This document shows, piece by piece, positions 19,319 through 29,185 of a stretch of DNA of 64,000 nucleotides. The notes beneath the pieces are model-generated. The model had not been told where the DNA came from. It saw nothing but the letters and a program-made list of their open reading frames with translations, and searched no databases. Numbering within the stretch: position 1 is the first letter of the stretch; every line of letters begins with the position of its first letter. Source of the stretch: Asparagopsis taxiformis. Lineage: Eukaryota > Rhodophyta > Florideophyceae > Bonnemaisoniales > Bonnemaisoniaceae. The translations under genes were made by a program, and so were the position numbers. The stretch lies in assembly GCA_030407315.1 (NCBI GenBank), contig JALQPE010000933.1, positions 1-64,000 of the forward strand. Reading direction: 5' to 3'.

Positions 19319-21781
19319 TTACCTCAGCATTGATGCTAGCCCAGCTCGGATTTCTTTTTCTACTCCTACTCTAATTCTTTTATTCGTGAGTGACGCGAAT
19401 TCAGCAATGACGGTGTCGACTGAAATAGTACTCTCCCATGGTACCGCCCTATTACGCTTTCGTATCACTGCAGGGCGATACTTCCCGGTCCATACATTCC
19501 CCTTATCGTAGACCTCGTACCACCGAACTGATAATCTTTTGATAACCCCTTCACCGTTTTCCTCACAAGCTTTTATCTGCCCCAACCAAAACGGCATATC
19601 GGTTGTACAACCTTCTCCGTTTACGGATACAAAGCGATTTACAGAATAAGGGAGGTCAGTCAACGGAGCCGAACATGCGTTCGAAATTTCGTCCTCCTCA
19701 TGTAGAACCAATCTATTCGAAACTTGATTGCGGTACACTCCGTTCAGCTCGAAGCACTCATGTAGGTTCCAGTGAAAAGGGTCATCCCTATTCGAATATA
19801 CCTGTTCAATCAATGCATGCAATTGCATCATCTTTGACGTACTATTAACTCTGGTTTCCTCTGCTCGAAGTCTTAACATGACTTCGTCTCGATCCGGCGG
19901 ACTTTTCAACACTGTGGGAGGAACTACTTTGAGATCCGGTGGTACCAATGTGAAGCCCTTTAGACCCAGTGTGATTGTTGGGAGGGGCTCCCATTCATCG
20001 TCGCAGGAGAGCTTGACGTTGCATGCCGTGTTGTACCAGCCAGTACGACGATCCGAACTTTCAGAGCGGAAAAACTTGAAGTACCTGTACTTTGAAAATG
20101 CATGCACCTTTCCAATCGAATTTTCGTTCGTGCAAAGGCCAGAGAAATTTGCGACGTGATTCATACGACAAACAGATGGCTCCGGTGTGTAAGAAAGCCG
20201 TAGCTCCCCAATTAGATCGTCCATGGTAGCTGCATTATAGCAATGAAACCTCCGCGAGGTGCAACTGAACGCTTGGTCAATATCAGCATGAGTGTGCCCA
20301 ATTGGTAGGAACGAAACTTGAACTTCAAGGAAAACACCCCATGCGACAAGGCACTCCAGATAGCAGAACAGAAACCTATTCTTGTTCTCTCTTGTGCAAT
20401 TATCAACTTGCACGAATAGTGTCCCTTGCAGTTTTGATCCCATAGCTTTCCTTGTAAGAGTCCTGTGTAGCGCCTCAATGATGTGGTTAGCGCCGGATTC
20501 GAACTCACCAGTCATCGTGTAGAGCGAAAGGTGCTTCTGAACTCCATGCTCGAGAACGCCTATTAATTTCACTTTCAAGCTATGGCCCACGGCTGCTTTC
20601 GTATTGACAATGAAATGAGGTAGGCCGTAGCTGGACTGGTCAGCCCCGTCGACAATCAATGATGTGAATCTTGATGGAAATAGCGCCGCCTGCTCACACT
20701 TCTTCTGGTACTCCCTTCGCTCCCGTGATACCATTCCAATATGCAGTTTACGGCGCTCAAGAAGTGGTGCAGTGCGAGAAGAATCAGTTCCGATCCTTTC
20801 CAGATGATCCCGTAGGTATTCACACTCTGAACATTTCATAAATCTGTGGATTCTCCTGACCTTGATATGACTGCAGTACTTTTTCCAAGTTGTGTAAAAG
20901 TAACTCAAAGTGGGAAATGCCTTCCCGGGATACAGAACGTCGTACTGATCACAAAACATTTCGTATACAGGTCTCTTCTGAAAGAGAGGTAGGTGTTTCT
21001 CTGCTCTGTCTGGCATATCATCGGCAGTAGAAGATGCGAAACGGTCGAGGAAACAGATGATTGCATCCCTCTGTGGTGAAGCAGCATCTCTTCTCGCACC
21101 TTTGAACAGGACTGAGGTTCCTTCTTCAGCAGATTTTTTAACTGAGCTCTGGAGATGTCGCGAAAACTTGAAGGAATACTCGAGGAAGCGATAACAAACG
21201 GGCCTTCCTGAGAAATAGTACACTTTCTTGTTGGCCTGTAGCATGCTCAGTAAATATTTCCGCCGTTCTTCCCTCTTCCATAGAAGGACTCTTCCTGCTT
21301 CGTGACGCAAGAATACGATATCGGTTTTCCAGAAGCACCTCTTCTCACAACACGTTTTTTTCCGAATGTCCATAGCTGAGAGAGAGTTGATGAATTTTTT
21401 TCTCTTTTGCCGCATTGTACTCATCGCAGATTGAGACGGAACAGCTGCTATGTGATCAGAAGTAGCGCATTCTCCATTTCGAAGTCTAGAAAATGGCCTC
21501 TTCAGTTTTTTTACAGGCTTGGAGATGGGCGAGGTTGAAATGTTATTTGTTTCGTTACCAAAATCGGAACTCTCCTCGGAGTGACTGTGTGCAGTGTTAT
21601 TCTGCGTGCCGTTGCCGGGACAAGAACCAGGTCTCGAGAGAACAGCGTTGTACCATGAGGTGCTTCCTGTGCTTTGGTACTCGATGAAAGGAGTACCACA
21701 TGGAGATGTATCGCTCACGTGACGAGAAGATAACGAGCGCAACATATGTTCTTCACTCGACTGCTCTTCACTCGACTGCAT
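19319..21781 (-). CDS. Transposase candidate, DUF7869-like
   Basis: An intact frame of 820 codons from the ATG at 21781 (the frame is open a further 12 codons upstream without ATG). The N-terminus is S/E-rich, followed by K-K-T-C-C-E-K-R-C-F-W (about residues 142-150), a likely zinc cluster, and a helical region ending in a K-C-S-E-C pair (about 316-320). The core has L-I-V-D-G-A-D-Q (D378/D381), Q-V-D-N-C-T-R-E-N-K-N-R (D460) and G-H-T-H-A-D-I-D-Q (D500/D502). This order and these motifs match the DUF7869 type of RNase-H-fold proteins, with the acidic residues as candidate catalytic triad for strand transfer. The C-terminal 110 residues (P-F-W-L-G-Q-I ... V-R-W-Y-E-V-Y) resemble a BAH/Tudor-like module. 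Being the only intact integrase-fold gene between the TIRs, it is the best candidate for the mobilising enzyme. Family assignment is by motif. Confidence 0.65.
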   Translation of the reverse strand: MQSSEEQSSEEHMLRSLSSRHVSDTSPCGTPFIEYQSTGSTSWYNAVLSRPGSCPGNGTQNNTAHSHSEESSDFGNETNNISTSPISKPVKKLKRPFSRLRNGECATSDHIAAVPSQSAMSTMRQKRKKFINSLSAMDIRKKTCCEKRCFWKTDIVFLRHEAGRVLLWKREERRKYLLSMLQANKKVYYFSGRPVCYRFLEYSFKFSRHLQSSVKKSAEEGTSVLFKGARRDAASPQRDAIICFLDRFASSTADDMPDRAEKHLPLFQKRPVYEMFCDQYDVLYPGKAFPTLSYFYTTWKKYCSHIKVRRIHRFMKCSECEYLRDHLERIGTDSSRTAPLLERRKLHIGMVSRERREYQKKCEQAALFPSRFTSLIVDGADQSSYGLPHFIVNTKAAVGHSLKVKLIGVLEHGVQKHLSLYTMTGEFESGANHIIEALHRTLTRKAMGSKLQGTLFVQVDNCTRENKNRFLFCYLECLVAWGVFLEVQVSFLPIGHTHADIDQAFSCTSRRFHCYNAATMDDLIGELRLSYTPEPSVCRMNHVANFSGLCTNENSIGKVHAFSKYRYFKFFRSESSDRRTGWYNTACNVKLSCDDEWEPLPTITLGLKGFTLVPPDLKVVPPTVLKSPPDRDEVMLRLRAEETRVNSTSKMMQLHALIEQVYSNRDDPFHWNLHECFELNGVYRNQVSNRLVLHEEDEISNACSAPLTDLPYSVNRFVSVNGEGCTTDMPFWLGQIKACEENGEGVIKRLSVRWYEVYDKGNVWTGKYRPAVIRKRNRAVPWESTISVDTVIAEFASLTNKRIRVGVEKEIRAGLASMLR

Positions 21782-21991
21782 GAGGTAATAGAAATGGAAA
21801 CAAATGGATTTCTGCAAAATGACTCAGTGGACTTCAGCTCGATTTCGCATGATACTAACGGGCAGCGACGGTCAGTATCCGCCGCCGGAACCAAATAATG
21901 AAATCTGGTTCCTCTAATCCGGATTAACTAGCACCAATGGATCATGAAAAATGATTTGTCATTGACAAAGTGTCTGGATATCGATGGAATA
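21782..21991. other. Spacer between transposase and methyltransferase genes
   Basis: About 210 bp between two minus-strand genes. It would hold the 5' region of the transposase gene. No clear promoter motif seen. Confidence 0.3.
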
Positions 21992-24952
21992 CTATTTCGA
22001 CTCGGGAAAACTTTGAGTTCGTTTCGGTTCCATGCTGAAAATATCCCAAGCGAATATTCCAAGCAGTCCCTTCAACGTTTCCGGAGGGGGCTCCACACCA
22101 CCGTAACAGTAAGGATAGGTTCGGTCTCCGGAACCCTCTCTCAGTTCGAATTTGTAGCACGAAACGAGTTTCTCTCCCTTCTTTTCGAATCTAGAAAGGG
22201 GGATATTGTGAATAGTAGTTTGAAATTGATCACCAGTAGACAATGGACGAAGCAAAGTTGCTTCTCCCACCGTTTTCCCAGATAAGCACAAATTGACAAT
22301 ATCCCCGCCTCGGAATATGTGGTCTGGCCGATCATCACGCTCACTTTCCGCTTGGCAATTTCTGTCGTCCTTCCGTTCCTGAAATCCTTCTTTGTCGAGA
22401 CCAGAACCCAATTCCTGGTTGGGAACAGATTCCTGGGAAGAGCGTATAGTGTCCTCCACGCATTCTCCTGTTTTCCGCCTCTTAGACCTTCGAATAGGTT
22501 TGATTTCTTGGTTGTATAATATTTCAGCTACAGAACGGAGTCTCTCGTACGCTAAACGAAAAGTGTTGGCACTGGCCTCAATTATCACGCACGAACGAGC
22601 AGTTCTCATGGCTGCAATGGCGGTTGTTAATGTACCCCCGTAAGCATCGATGACAGAACCACGTTCCGGACAGAACGTATTGATTACTTCCGAAAGCAAA
22701 CTGATATTCTTTTCTTCTGTCAGAACTGGTGACTTTGTTCCTGGAGTGAGGAGCTTGTCCTTCGGAACAGGAACTCCAGCAATTGCAGCGAACTTTCGTT
22801 TCGTGTCAGTTGAGATGAAGTGATACGGGCTACGAAGGTCAGGTTTGAACCCATCTGTTCGGATTCCCGGAGCTCTTGCGAAAGCGGCAAATTCACAAGC
22901 ATTCTGTGGAAACGTATCGCCTCGGTGATGCTGAATAGTACTCGTATCCTTCATAATAACAAAAGGGTAGTCCGGACATTCAAAGCCTGCATTTCGGAGC
23001 TCATCAGTGAGGAGGGGAAAGTTCCGAACAGAAACGAAACAGAAGAACCAGCCCCCAGGCTTCAAAACCCTTCTTGAAAACTGGCATAGATCCTTGATAT
23101 CTTTGTCGGAAATAAAGTTATCGTAAGGTGAATTACGAAGCGATCTGGATCTAGGTGTACCGTACGGAGGATCAGTTAGCATCATATCTAGAAGTGGTTG
23201 TTCATCTGTCCAGAACTCCTTATCGAACTCTTGCCATTTCATCTGGTGGCAGGTTATCTTCATTTCGGATACGTATTCGATGTTTTCATGTTTGCCAGCC
23301 CCAAGGGAGTTTCGCTTTGCGCGTAGGTTCAGTCTCTCAGAGTTGACACTTTGAGTTTCTGCAACTTTCTCCAGTGTTTTCGGTGCTGACTCACGTTTCG
23401 AACTTTTTTTTGCTTCAGTACCCATTCCGACTGCGTCTTGGACAGAGCCAGTAGTAACCTGACTGAACTTAGGCTCTTCTCCAACATTTTCCTGCTTATT
23501 TAATTCCTGCACTTCGCACGGGGGTGGACCGTGGATCAGGTCAACATCGTCTCCCGCGCGGGAATTAGGGTTGGGATCTCCGGATGTCCTTTCATCTTGC
23601 CGAAAATCGGTCTCCTTCTCTTTAGAATCCTGGTCCGGTTCTTTGTTTCGACTTTCGGCATATTTCTTCTCTTTCAAGGGGGCTATCTGTGGACAAACTT
23701 TCCTGTACTGGTTCAGGAGTGAATTCAGAACGTCATGGTCATTGCCGAGGTTTTCTGTGACTTCGGCATCAAACTTTGTAGTGCGAAGCAAGTTTTTTTT
23801 CGTTGCCTCCATTTCAGGAGGCCATGTACTATCTTCATGTAGACTTTCAAATTTGCGAGCCTCTTTCATTGCTGCACACGTGAGTTCGAACTGCTGTACT
23901 GTTATCTTGTATGAAATCGGTTTAAACTTGTTCAATTTGGAAAGATCTCGCATTCTATACAATGTGCAAACTTGAATTTCCTCAGCATCTGGTCCAAAAG
24001 CGTTCATAAACTTCGTCGCCGACTTCAGGGAAGTAATGTTAATAAAGTTCCGATATACTCTGGTTTCCACTGTAGATATCTTTGAATCACCTCCTCGACG
24101 AACGTCTTTGGTACCAGAAATGGATCCTACAAGATCAGGGAACTCTGAATTCATTATCAAACCGATCTCATCCACCACCTTGTCGGGTAGTCGAAGAGCA
24201 GTGGCAGCAGTTTGTCTGATGGTATTGTCCTTCAAGTGTGTGGAGCCGTCGTATGCTGCTGCTACTTGCTTGGCCGAGGGTTTCCGGGATGACATGCTCT
24301 GTAATCTCTCAGCCTCCTCCTTCATGCCATGAAGCATATCATAGAAAGTGGTTTCGATGTAAAAGTTCGAGTTATGCTTTCGATTCTGGTGTCTCCCGAG
24401 CTGCTTCAGTACATGAATAGACTGCCCCCCATCAAGAATTGCGACTGGCCATAAGAACGAGTCCCACCTTTCTGGTATTTCTTGCATCAGCTCTTGTATT
24501 GCCGTAAGTCTGTGCATCCCGTCGACGACACCGTACCAGACTGAGCGGCTTTCTACTTTCTCTTTCGCTTTCGATTCGCTAAGGAGCTCTCCATCCGAGC
24601 CAGTTTGGGATTTGAAGAAATCCAGCACGTGTCTTTTCAACGACCCTGTCAGCTCGACAACGATGGCATTGTCGGAACCGGCTACAAAGCCATCTACACC
24701 ATCTGTTCCATCACACGCCGAATCATATTTCATCGATCCAGTGAATATCAGTTTCATTCGTTCCACACCAGACCGCACGATATTCCGAACAGCAGTAAGC
24801 GGTATACACCCGCGGGGGTCGACACGGGTATTCATTGATCCTTCCATGACATCCCCGAATAGAACTTCAACTGAGTCTTGAAATCTTCCGGAACGAAGTT
24901 CCTTTCCATGCCCGGAAGTTTTCGCTCCAGGTCTTGTGCTTGGCTTCTTCAT
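21992..24952 (-). CDS. ParB-like / adenine-type DNA methyltransferase fusion
   Basis: Intact frame of 986 codons from ATG 24952. Residues about 95-175 form a ParB-like module with V-V-D-G-M-H-R-L-T-A-I (DGMHR at 144-148). A helical region follows, then a charged linker (about 425-550). The methyltransferase domain carries D-P-P-Y-G (594-598, motif IV), an F-C-F-V strand after L-K-P-G-G-W, K-S-P-V-L (740-744, a KP-like motif X) and S-V-I-D-A-Y-G-G-T-L-T-T (766-777, motif I, normally DPFxGSGTT). Motif IV before motif I is the beta-class order, and DPPY usually marks N6-adenine enzymes; N4-cytosine is less likely. A basic R-R-S-K-R-R-K patch (about 824-830) could be a nuclear signal. Such ParB-methyltransferase fusions are familiar in phage and bacterial elements. 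Here the gene sits inside a eukaryotic TIR element next to the transposase. Confidence 0.75.
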   Translation of the reverse strand: MKKPSTRPGAKTSGHGKELRSGRFQDSVEVLFGDVMEGSMNTRVDPRGCIPLTAVRNIVRSGVERMKLIFTGSMKYDSACDGTDGVDGFVAGSDNAIVVELTGSLKRHVLDFFKSQTGSDGELLSESKAKEKVESRSVWYGVVDGMHRLTAIQELMQEIPERWDSFLWPVAILDGGQSIHVLKQLGRHQNRKHNSNFYIETTFYDMLHGMKEEAERLQSMSSRKPSAKQVAAAYDGSTHLKDNTIRQTAATALRLPDKVVDEIGLIMNSEFPDLVGSISGTKDVRRGGDSKISTVETRVYRNFINITSLKSATKFMNAFGPDAEEIQVCTLYRMRDLSKLNKFKPISYKITVQQFELTCAAMKEARKFESLHEDSTWPPEMEATKKNLLRTTKFDAEVTENLGNDHDVLNSLLNQYRKVCPQIAPLKEKKYAESRNKEPDQDSKEKETDFRQDERTSGDPNPNSRAGDDVDLIHGPPPCEVQELNKQENVGEEPKFSQVTTGSVQDAVGMGTEAKKSSKRESAPKTLEKVAETQSVNSERLNLRAKRNSLGAGKHENIEYVSEMKITCHQMKWQEFDKEFWTDEQPLLDMMLTDPPYGTPRSRSLRNSPYDNFISDKDIKDLCQFSRRVLKPGGWFFCFVSVRNFPLLTDELRNAGFECPDYPFVIMKDTSTIQHHRGDTFPQNACEFAAFARAPGIRTDGFKPDLRSPYHFISTDTKRKFAAIAGVPVPKDKLLTPGTKSPVLTEEKNISLLSEVINTFCPERGSVIDAYGGTLTTAIAAMRTARSCVIIEASANTFRLAYERLRSVAEILYNQEIKPIRRSKRRKTGECVEDTIRSSQESVPNQELGSGLDKEGFQERKDDRNCQAESERDDRPDHIFRGGDIVNLCLSGKTVGEATLLRPLSTGDQFQTTIHNIPLSRFEKKGEKLVSCYKFELREGSGDRTYPYCYGGVEPPPETLKGLLGIFAWDIFSMEPKRTQSFPESK

Positions 24953-26213
24953 TGTTTAGGTACAGAATGCCTGCAGATGTCAAGAGGAAATGGAAATAAA
25001 TGGGGGTCCTGATATCCGGTACGAATCCAGTTCAGCCTACCCTTAGAGCGGAGAAAGAAAGGCCGGAGAGGTCCAGAACGAAAGAATGTTCTAGCAGCAG
25101 AAGACGGGAGCTTTCCAGTCACTCCAGGCAATGAACGAAAGTGAAAAAAGAACCCCTGGACATACAATAGAACCCACAGTGTATATCTGATGGAAGCTCA
25201 TTAGGCCAAATCAGTCTTTGTCACGTGCTACGATCGTCGGCGCCAAGTCACTCTTAGATCTGATGTGCAGGGGGGCTGCAGCTCACATAGGTTTCTAGTT
25301 GTTATGCCGGGACGGCCCTAAATTTGTTATCAGTAATGGGAAATTACTATTTCGTTATGCAGTTGGGCCAGTCCCATCCAATTACAAATCATATGACGGG
25401 ATTTTATTTCGTATTTTGGTTCTTGAGCCGATTTCGTACGTTTTCCTGTTCTGATTGATGTCCAAGATCATCACAGCCAAGTTGCTGTATGCCAAATGAT
25501 TTCTTGACACGTTTGCGTACCATTTCCAGGGTTTTTCTGTGTTACAGCTTGTAGAAGCAATGTACGTAGTATCCATATTGCGGGATAGGTCTTTCAGTGA
25601 GTGCACGATTCATAGCTATGGTTCGCATTCGAAAAAATTTTGTTTCTGATCGTTCCAAAGTATACCTTCAACTATCAACAACTGCTGCCTTTACCGCTAC
25701 CCTCACCATGACTTTTGGTGCGAACCAAAATATCAGTTCGTTCAGCATCATATCTGTCCACAGTCTATTCGAAACCACTCAACTTATCCAAGTTGTGCCA
25801 CCAGATGCGATACCTCATTTCGAAACTGGCTACTTGAACTTCAGAGCCATATTGAAGGCTTGAACTACATAGATTACTTCCTAATTTTCTATTGATGTCA
25901 CGAACACTTTGAAGATGAAAGGTTGAATGCAGTTCACCGAACAGGATAATCAACATTGTTTGCGGCATTTCCTACTCACACCCATATAGAATTTCCTGAT
26001 ATAGAACAGTGTTACCACTTGGAACCTTATGTTCCAGCTCGTTGGAACTGTTCAGTTCACGACCTGTCGTGGAACTGCTCAGATGTGGTGTCGAAAAGAC
26101 ATTTTGTCAGAACTATTCAAATGTATGCCATTCGACTGATCAGTCATCAGCAAAGCGCTGCACAGTCGGCAGCCACATGGCAACCGAACTTGATCAGAAG
26201 TTCGTTCCGAAGT
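24953..26213. other. 1.26 kb intergenic region between divergent genes
   Basis: It separates the minus-strand methyltransferase from the plus-strand gene at 26276 and probably contains both promoters. I see no ORF with protein-like composition and no long repeat. Confidence 0.4.
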
Positions 26214-26225
26214 CTATAAATATAG
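26214..26225 (+). promoter_or_regulatory. TATA box
   Basis: CTATAAATATAG lies about 60 bp upstream of the ATG at 26276, the right distance for a core promoter with a short 5' leader. Confidence 0.6.
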
Positions 26226-26275
26226 TGTTCTGCGTTCATACTTGGATTCTGTTTCACTTCACTATCCTATCAACC

Positions 26276-27298
26276 ATGGACGCGCCCTTCAAGAAGCGCA
26301 ATTTACAGCATGCAACGCACCACCAACCACCGTCTCCGTCACCATCCCGGCCAGCCTCGTCTCGTACTCAGCGCTACAGCGCTAGAGCAGCGAAGATCGC
26401 TGAGTTGAATGCGGCTGGAAAACTGGGTTCCTTTAAATGCTGTGATAATCGGGCATGTTTTGCTGTTGTCGATGGGGACAAGCTGTCCGAAGATACGAAA
26501 GCAATGTCAGTGAGCACTACTGCTGTTCGCAACAAGTATTTGCGTTCGCTCTATGACTGTGTGTCCGAGATGTATACGTATAATGGAAGGGTCGTGTGCT
26601 ATGAGTTTCTAACCAAGTCATTCGGGTTCTCCAGGGAGATGCAGTGGTCTAACAAAAAATTTCTAATGCGGGCTTATCAGATGCTGGTGGTCAAGGGAAT
26701 CGTGAAGATTTTGGACGGTGATTCTACGCGCCGAGGAGCTCACAGAGTGGAAAATTTAGATGGAACGGATACTGGCGGACTCGCGGAATTGCAGGAAACC
26801 GGGCAAAGCGGTGCAGATGGGAGGGGGACAAGCGGTACAAAAAGTGACGGAATTGGACGTCGGGACGTGGCTTCAGGTGTAAATCAGGAAATGGCAGAGC
26901 AAGGACATCAGAAAATGGATGCGCGCGCGCACGACGAGGACCAAGACAACTCCACGGACACCACCATGCGCCCCTCTCTCCCGTTACCCGAAAAAAATGG
27001 GTTTGTGGTCATCCGTGGTAATGAGTGTACTCCTGAAGAGCCATTCTGGGTCGGAAAGGTACAGAGCGTAAGGAAGAGAGGGGCGGGCGTCACAAAGCTG
27101 CGCATACACTGGTTTCAGAAGGAAGGAGATGCATTCGAAAGCCGCTACAAGCCTTGCTTTGTATTGAATACACCTACTCCCTGGTGTGACTTCGTCGATC
27201 CAAGCTCGGTGATTGCCACATTCCCCTCTATCCCCGAAATGCGCTTACCAAAAAGTATTTTTCAGTACTTGAAACTACATTCCCAGTGCCTCCGTTAG
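26276..27298 (+). CDS. Core-less paralogue of the transposon's transposase
   Basis: 340 codons. The ATG at 26276 has an ideal context (CAACCATGG) and a TATA box 60 bp upstream. The frame is open further upstream but without support. Residues about 45-160 align by eye with the N-terminal part of the 19319-21781 protein: C-C-D-N-R-A-C-F against C-C-E-K-R-C-F, R-N-K-Y-L-R-S-L against R-R-K-Y-L-L-S-M, and Y-N-G-R-V-V-C-Y-E-F-L against F-S-G-R-P-V-C-Y-R-F-L. The last 100 residues align with its C-terminus (P-F-W-V-G-K-V against P-F-W-L-G-Q-I; I-H-W-F against V-R-W-Y). The whole central domain with the acidic triad is replaced by about 80 G/D/E-rich residues. It would keep putative DNA- and chromatin-binding parts but could not catalyse transposition. 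A regulator or repressor is the natural inference; a silencing-independent host gene is possible. Confidence 0.65.
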   Translation: MDAPFKKRNLQHATHHQPPSPSPSRPASSRTQRYSARAAKIAELNAAGKLGSFKCCDNRACFAVVDGDKLSEDTKAMSVSTTAVRNKYLRSLYDCVSEMYTYNGRVVCYEFLTKSFGFSREMQWSNKKFLMRAYQMLVVKGIVKILDGDSTRRGAHRVENLDGTDTGGLAELQETGQSGADGRGTSGTKSDGIGRRDVASGVNQEMAEQGHQKMDARAHDEDQDNSTDTTMRPSLPLPEKNGFVVIRGNECTPEEPFWVGKVQSVRKRGAGVTKLRIHWFQKEGDAFESRYKPCFVLNTPTPWCDFVDPSSVIATFPSIPEMRLPKSIFQYLKLHSQCLR

Positions 27299-27381
27299 TC
27301 TCACCGTAAAAGAGTTTTCCAAAGTTACTTTGCAACACTCATTGTCAGCCTGTCTTTCGTGAGCTCACGGAGGCGCCGGAA

Positions 27382-27700
27382 GAGACATCCACGCCATGGC
27401 ATCTCAGGTATACACATGTGCAAAATCGTTGTGCACATTACGCTCAAATACAACAAAAACACAGCCACTTATTCGCGGGACATCCACGCTATGGCGTCTC
27501 AGGTACACACATGTGCACAATCATAGTGCAAATTACGCTCAAAGAATGCAACAAACACACAGCCACTTATTGGCGGAAATCCACGCCATGGCGTCTCAGA
27601 TACACACATAGCGTCTCAGGTGCACACATGTGCACAATCATTGTGCACATGACGCTCGAAGAGTGCAACACAAAGACAGCAACTTATTCGCGGGAGGTAC
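27382..27700. repeat. Tandem repeat, about 95 bp, three to four copies
   Basis: CATCCACGCYATGGCRTCTCAGGTA recurs near 27387, 27481 and 27578, each followed by CACATGTGCACAATCATTGTGCACAT-like palindromic sequence. A truncated unit follows at about 27609. Confidence 0.8.
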
Positions 27701-28470
27701 GGCGTGTGAGGTACAACATTTCACGGAGCGATGTGCTTCAATTTGAAGCACAACAGGTCGGTACAAAATTTTGAGTCATAATTTTGAATTGTGACATCTG
27801 ATCAAATTTGTACCCGCGGCCGGCGGCTTTCTACTGGAAGCACGCCGGCCATTTCACTGCCAGATAGTATGTTCTGTAAGCCGTGCATCCATGACCCTCC
27901 AAGGCCTTCAAATCGTTCCCTCTCCCGTCCGTCTCCCAAATCCTCTGTGTCCAGCACCATGTGTGTGATGAAGACATGGTTGCCATCTCCTCCAGGACAT
28001 TTTGTACTACCTGCATCTGTGCATCTCCCTTCCCGCTTTCGTCGCGAGGGCGGTTCAGGTTACTGTCATCAGGTTGGGCGTTGTTTTCAATTTTTAGACG
28101 ACCGGAACAATTGTTCTTTCCTTTTTTTTGGGACGAACACCAATATGAAAGAGAAAGTTCGATTTGGACAAGGCCGATGCGTTCAGGGCAATCAGGAACT
28201 GACGAAAAAGAAGCGCACAATTGATCTACACAATAACATTGCGACTGCTCTGCTCGATCAGGTTAAAGATCGTTGATTGGATGTCACTTTCAGGTGGAGG
28301 AGGAGGTGCTTGCCCGTCCAGGAAATTTCGATGTGGAACGCATTCTAGCGTGAATACGTGATGCCAGGGGTTCAAAAAGGGGGAAAGAGTATCTCGTAGA
28401 TGATGCAGTCACCCTGGATGATCCAGACTCTTGAATCTCCGTATCCGATGCTTTGCCGCCCCTCCCCCAA
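27701..28470. other. Unassigned stretch with a possible minus-strand relic
   Basis: A minus-strand frame from 28220 to 27831 is open for 129 codons and has fairly protein-like composition (acidic/polar start, then aromatic-rich end), but I recognise no domain and no good start. The 19 bp palindrome GTGCTTCAATTTGAAGCAC lies near 27736. I cannot support a gene. Confidence 0.25.
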
Positions 28471-29185
28471 CAATATGCACCTTGCCGAGACAACCGCTAT
28501 CAATGCGCACGAGAGGCCCGCATGAAAGCAGCCGTGGGAAGCACTTGCGGGGGCCATAGAAGATTCAGTCAAGATCAGTGCACGTCGACTGTGCCGAATG
28601 GCATTCGGTTAATATCGATTAAGTGACTCGAGTGATGAAAGAAGAGTACGGTTCCACTGGCAGATTTTGCGCAACAATATGCACCTTGCCTAGACAACCT
28701 CTATCAATGCGCACGAGAAGCCCTCATGAAAGCAGCCGTGGCTGTTCCGACTGCTGGCAGCAGTACCCTTCAATGACGGAGCAGAGTACATTGTCTAAAT
28801 CTCCAACAGCCTATTCTCTCAATGCTGCAATCGTGGCAGAAGCGAAAAAAGGTATTACTGACCCTGGACTGAAGCTGTACCATCCTCTGGTTGACCCAGT
28901 TCCGCTGCCAACATTGGAGACTACTGACGCGAGGCAACCTACTTCATCCACAAGAGCTTCAACCAATACATTAAATCAAGAGGAGGCAAAGAATGGTTCA
29001 AGTACTCGAGTAAGAACTCCAAGCGCATGAGATCAATCAGAGGGCGACAAGCAGCTCGAGCTACCTCCACAGACACGGTTCCACTGGCAGATTTTGCGCG
29101 CGCAAATTTGTTGCGCAACAATATGCACCTTGCCGAGAAAACCTCTATCAATGCGCACGAGAAGCCCTCATGAAAGCAGCCGTGG
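28471..29185 (+). repeat. Triplicated segment of the NLR gene start
   Basis: A segment reading CAACAATATGCACCTTGCC through ATGAAAGCAGCCGTGG occurs near 28470-28535, 28670-28745 and 29105-29185. The first copy is joined directly to GAAGCACTTGCGGGGGCCATAGAAGATTCA, a piece whose parental copy is at about 29873. It therefore looks like an internally deleted duplicate. Frames are broken in the first two copies. Confidence 0.75.
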
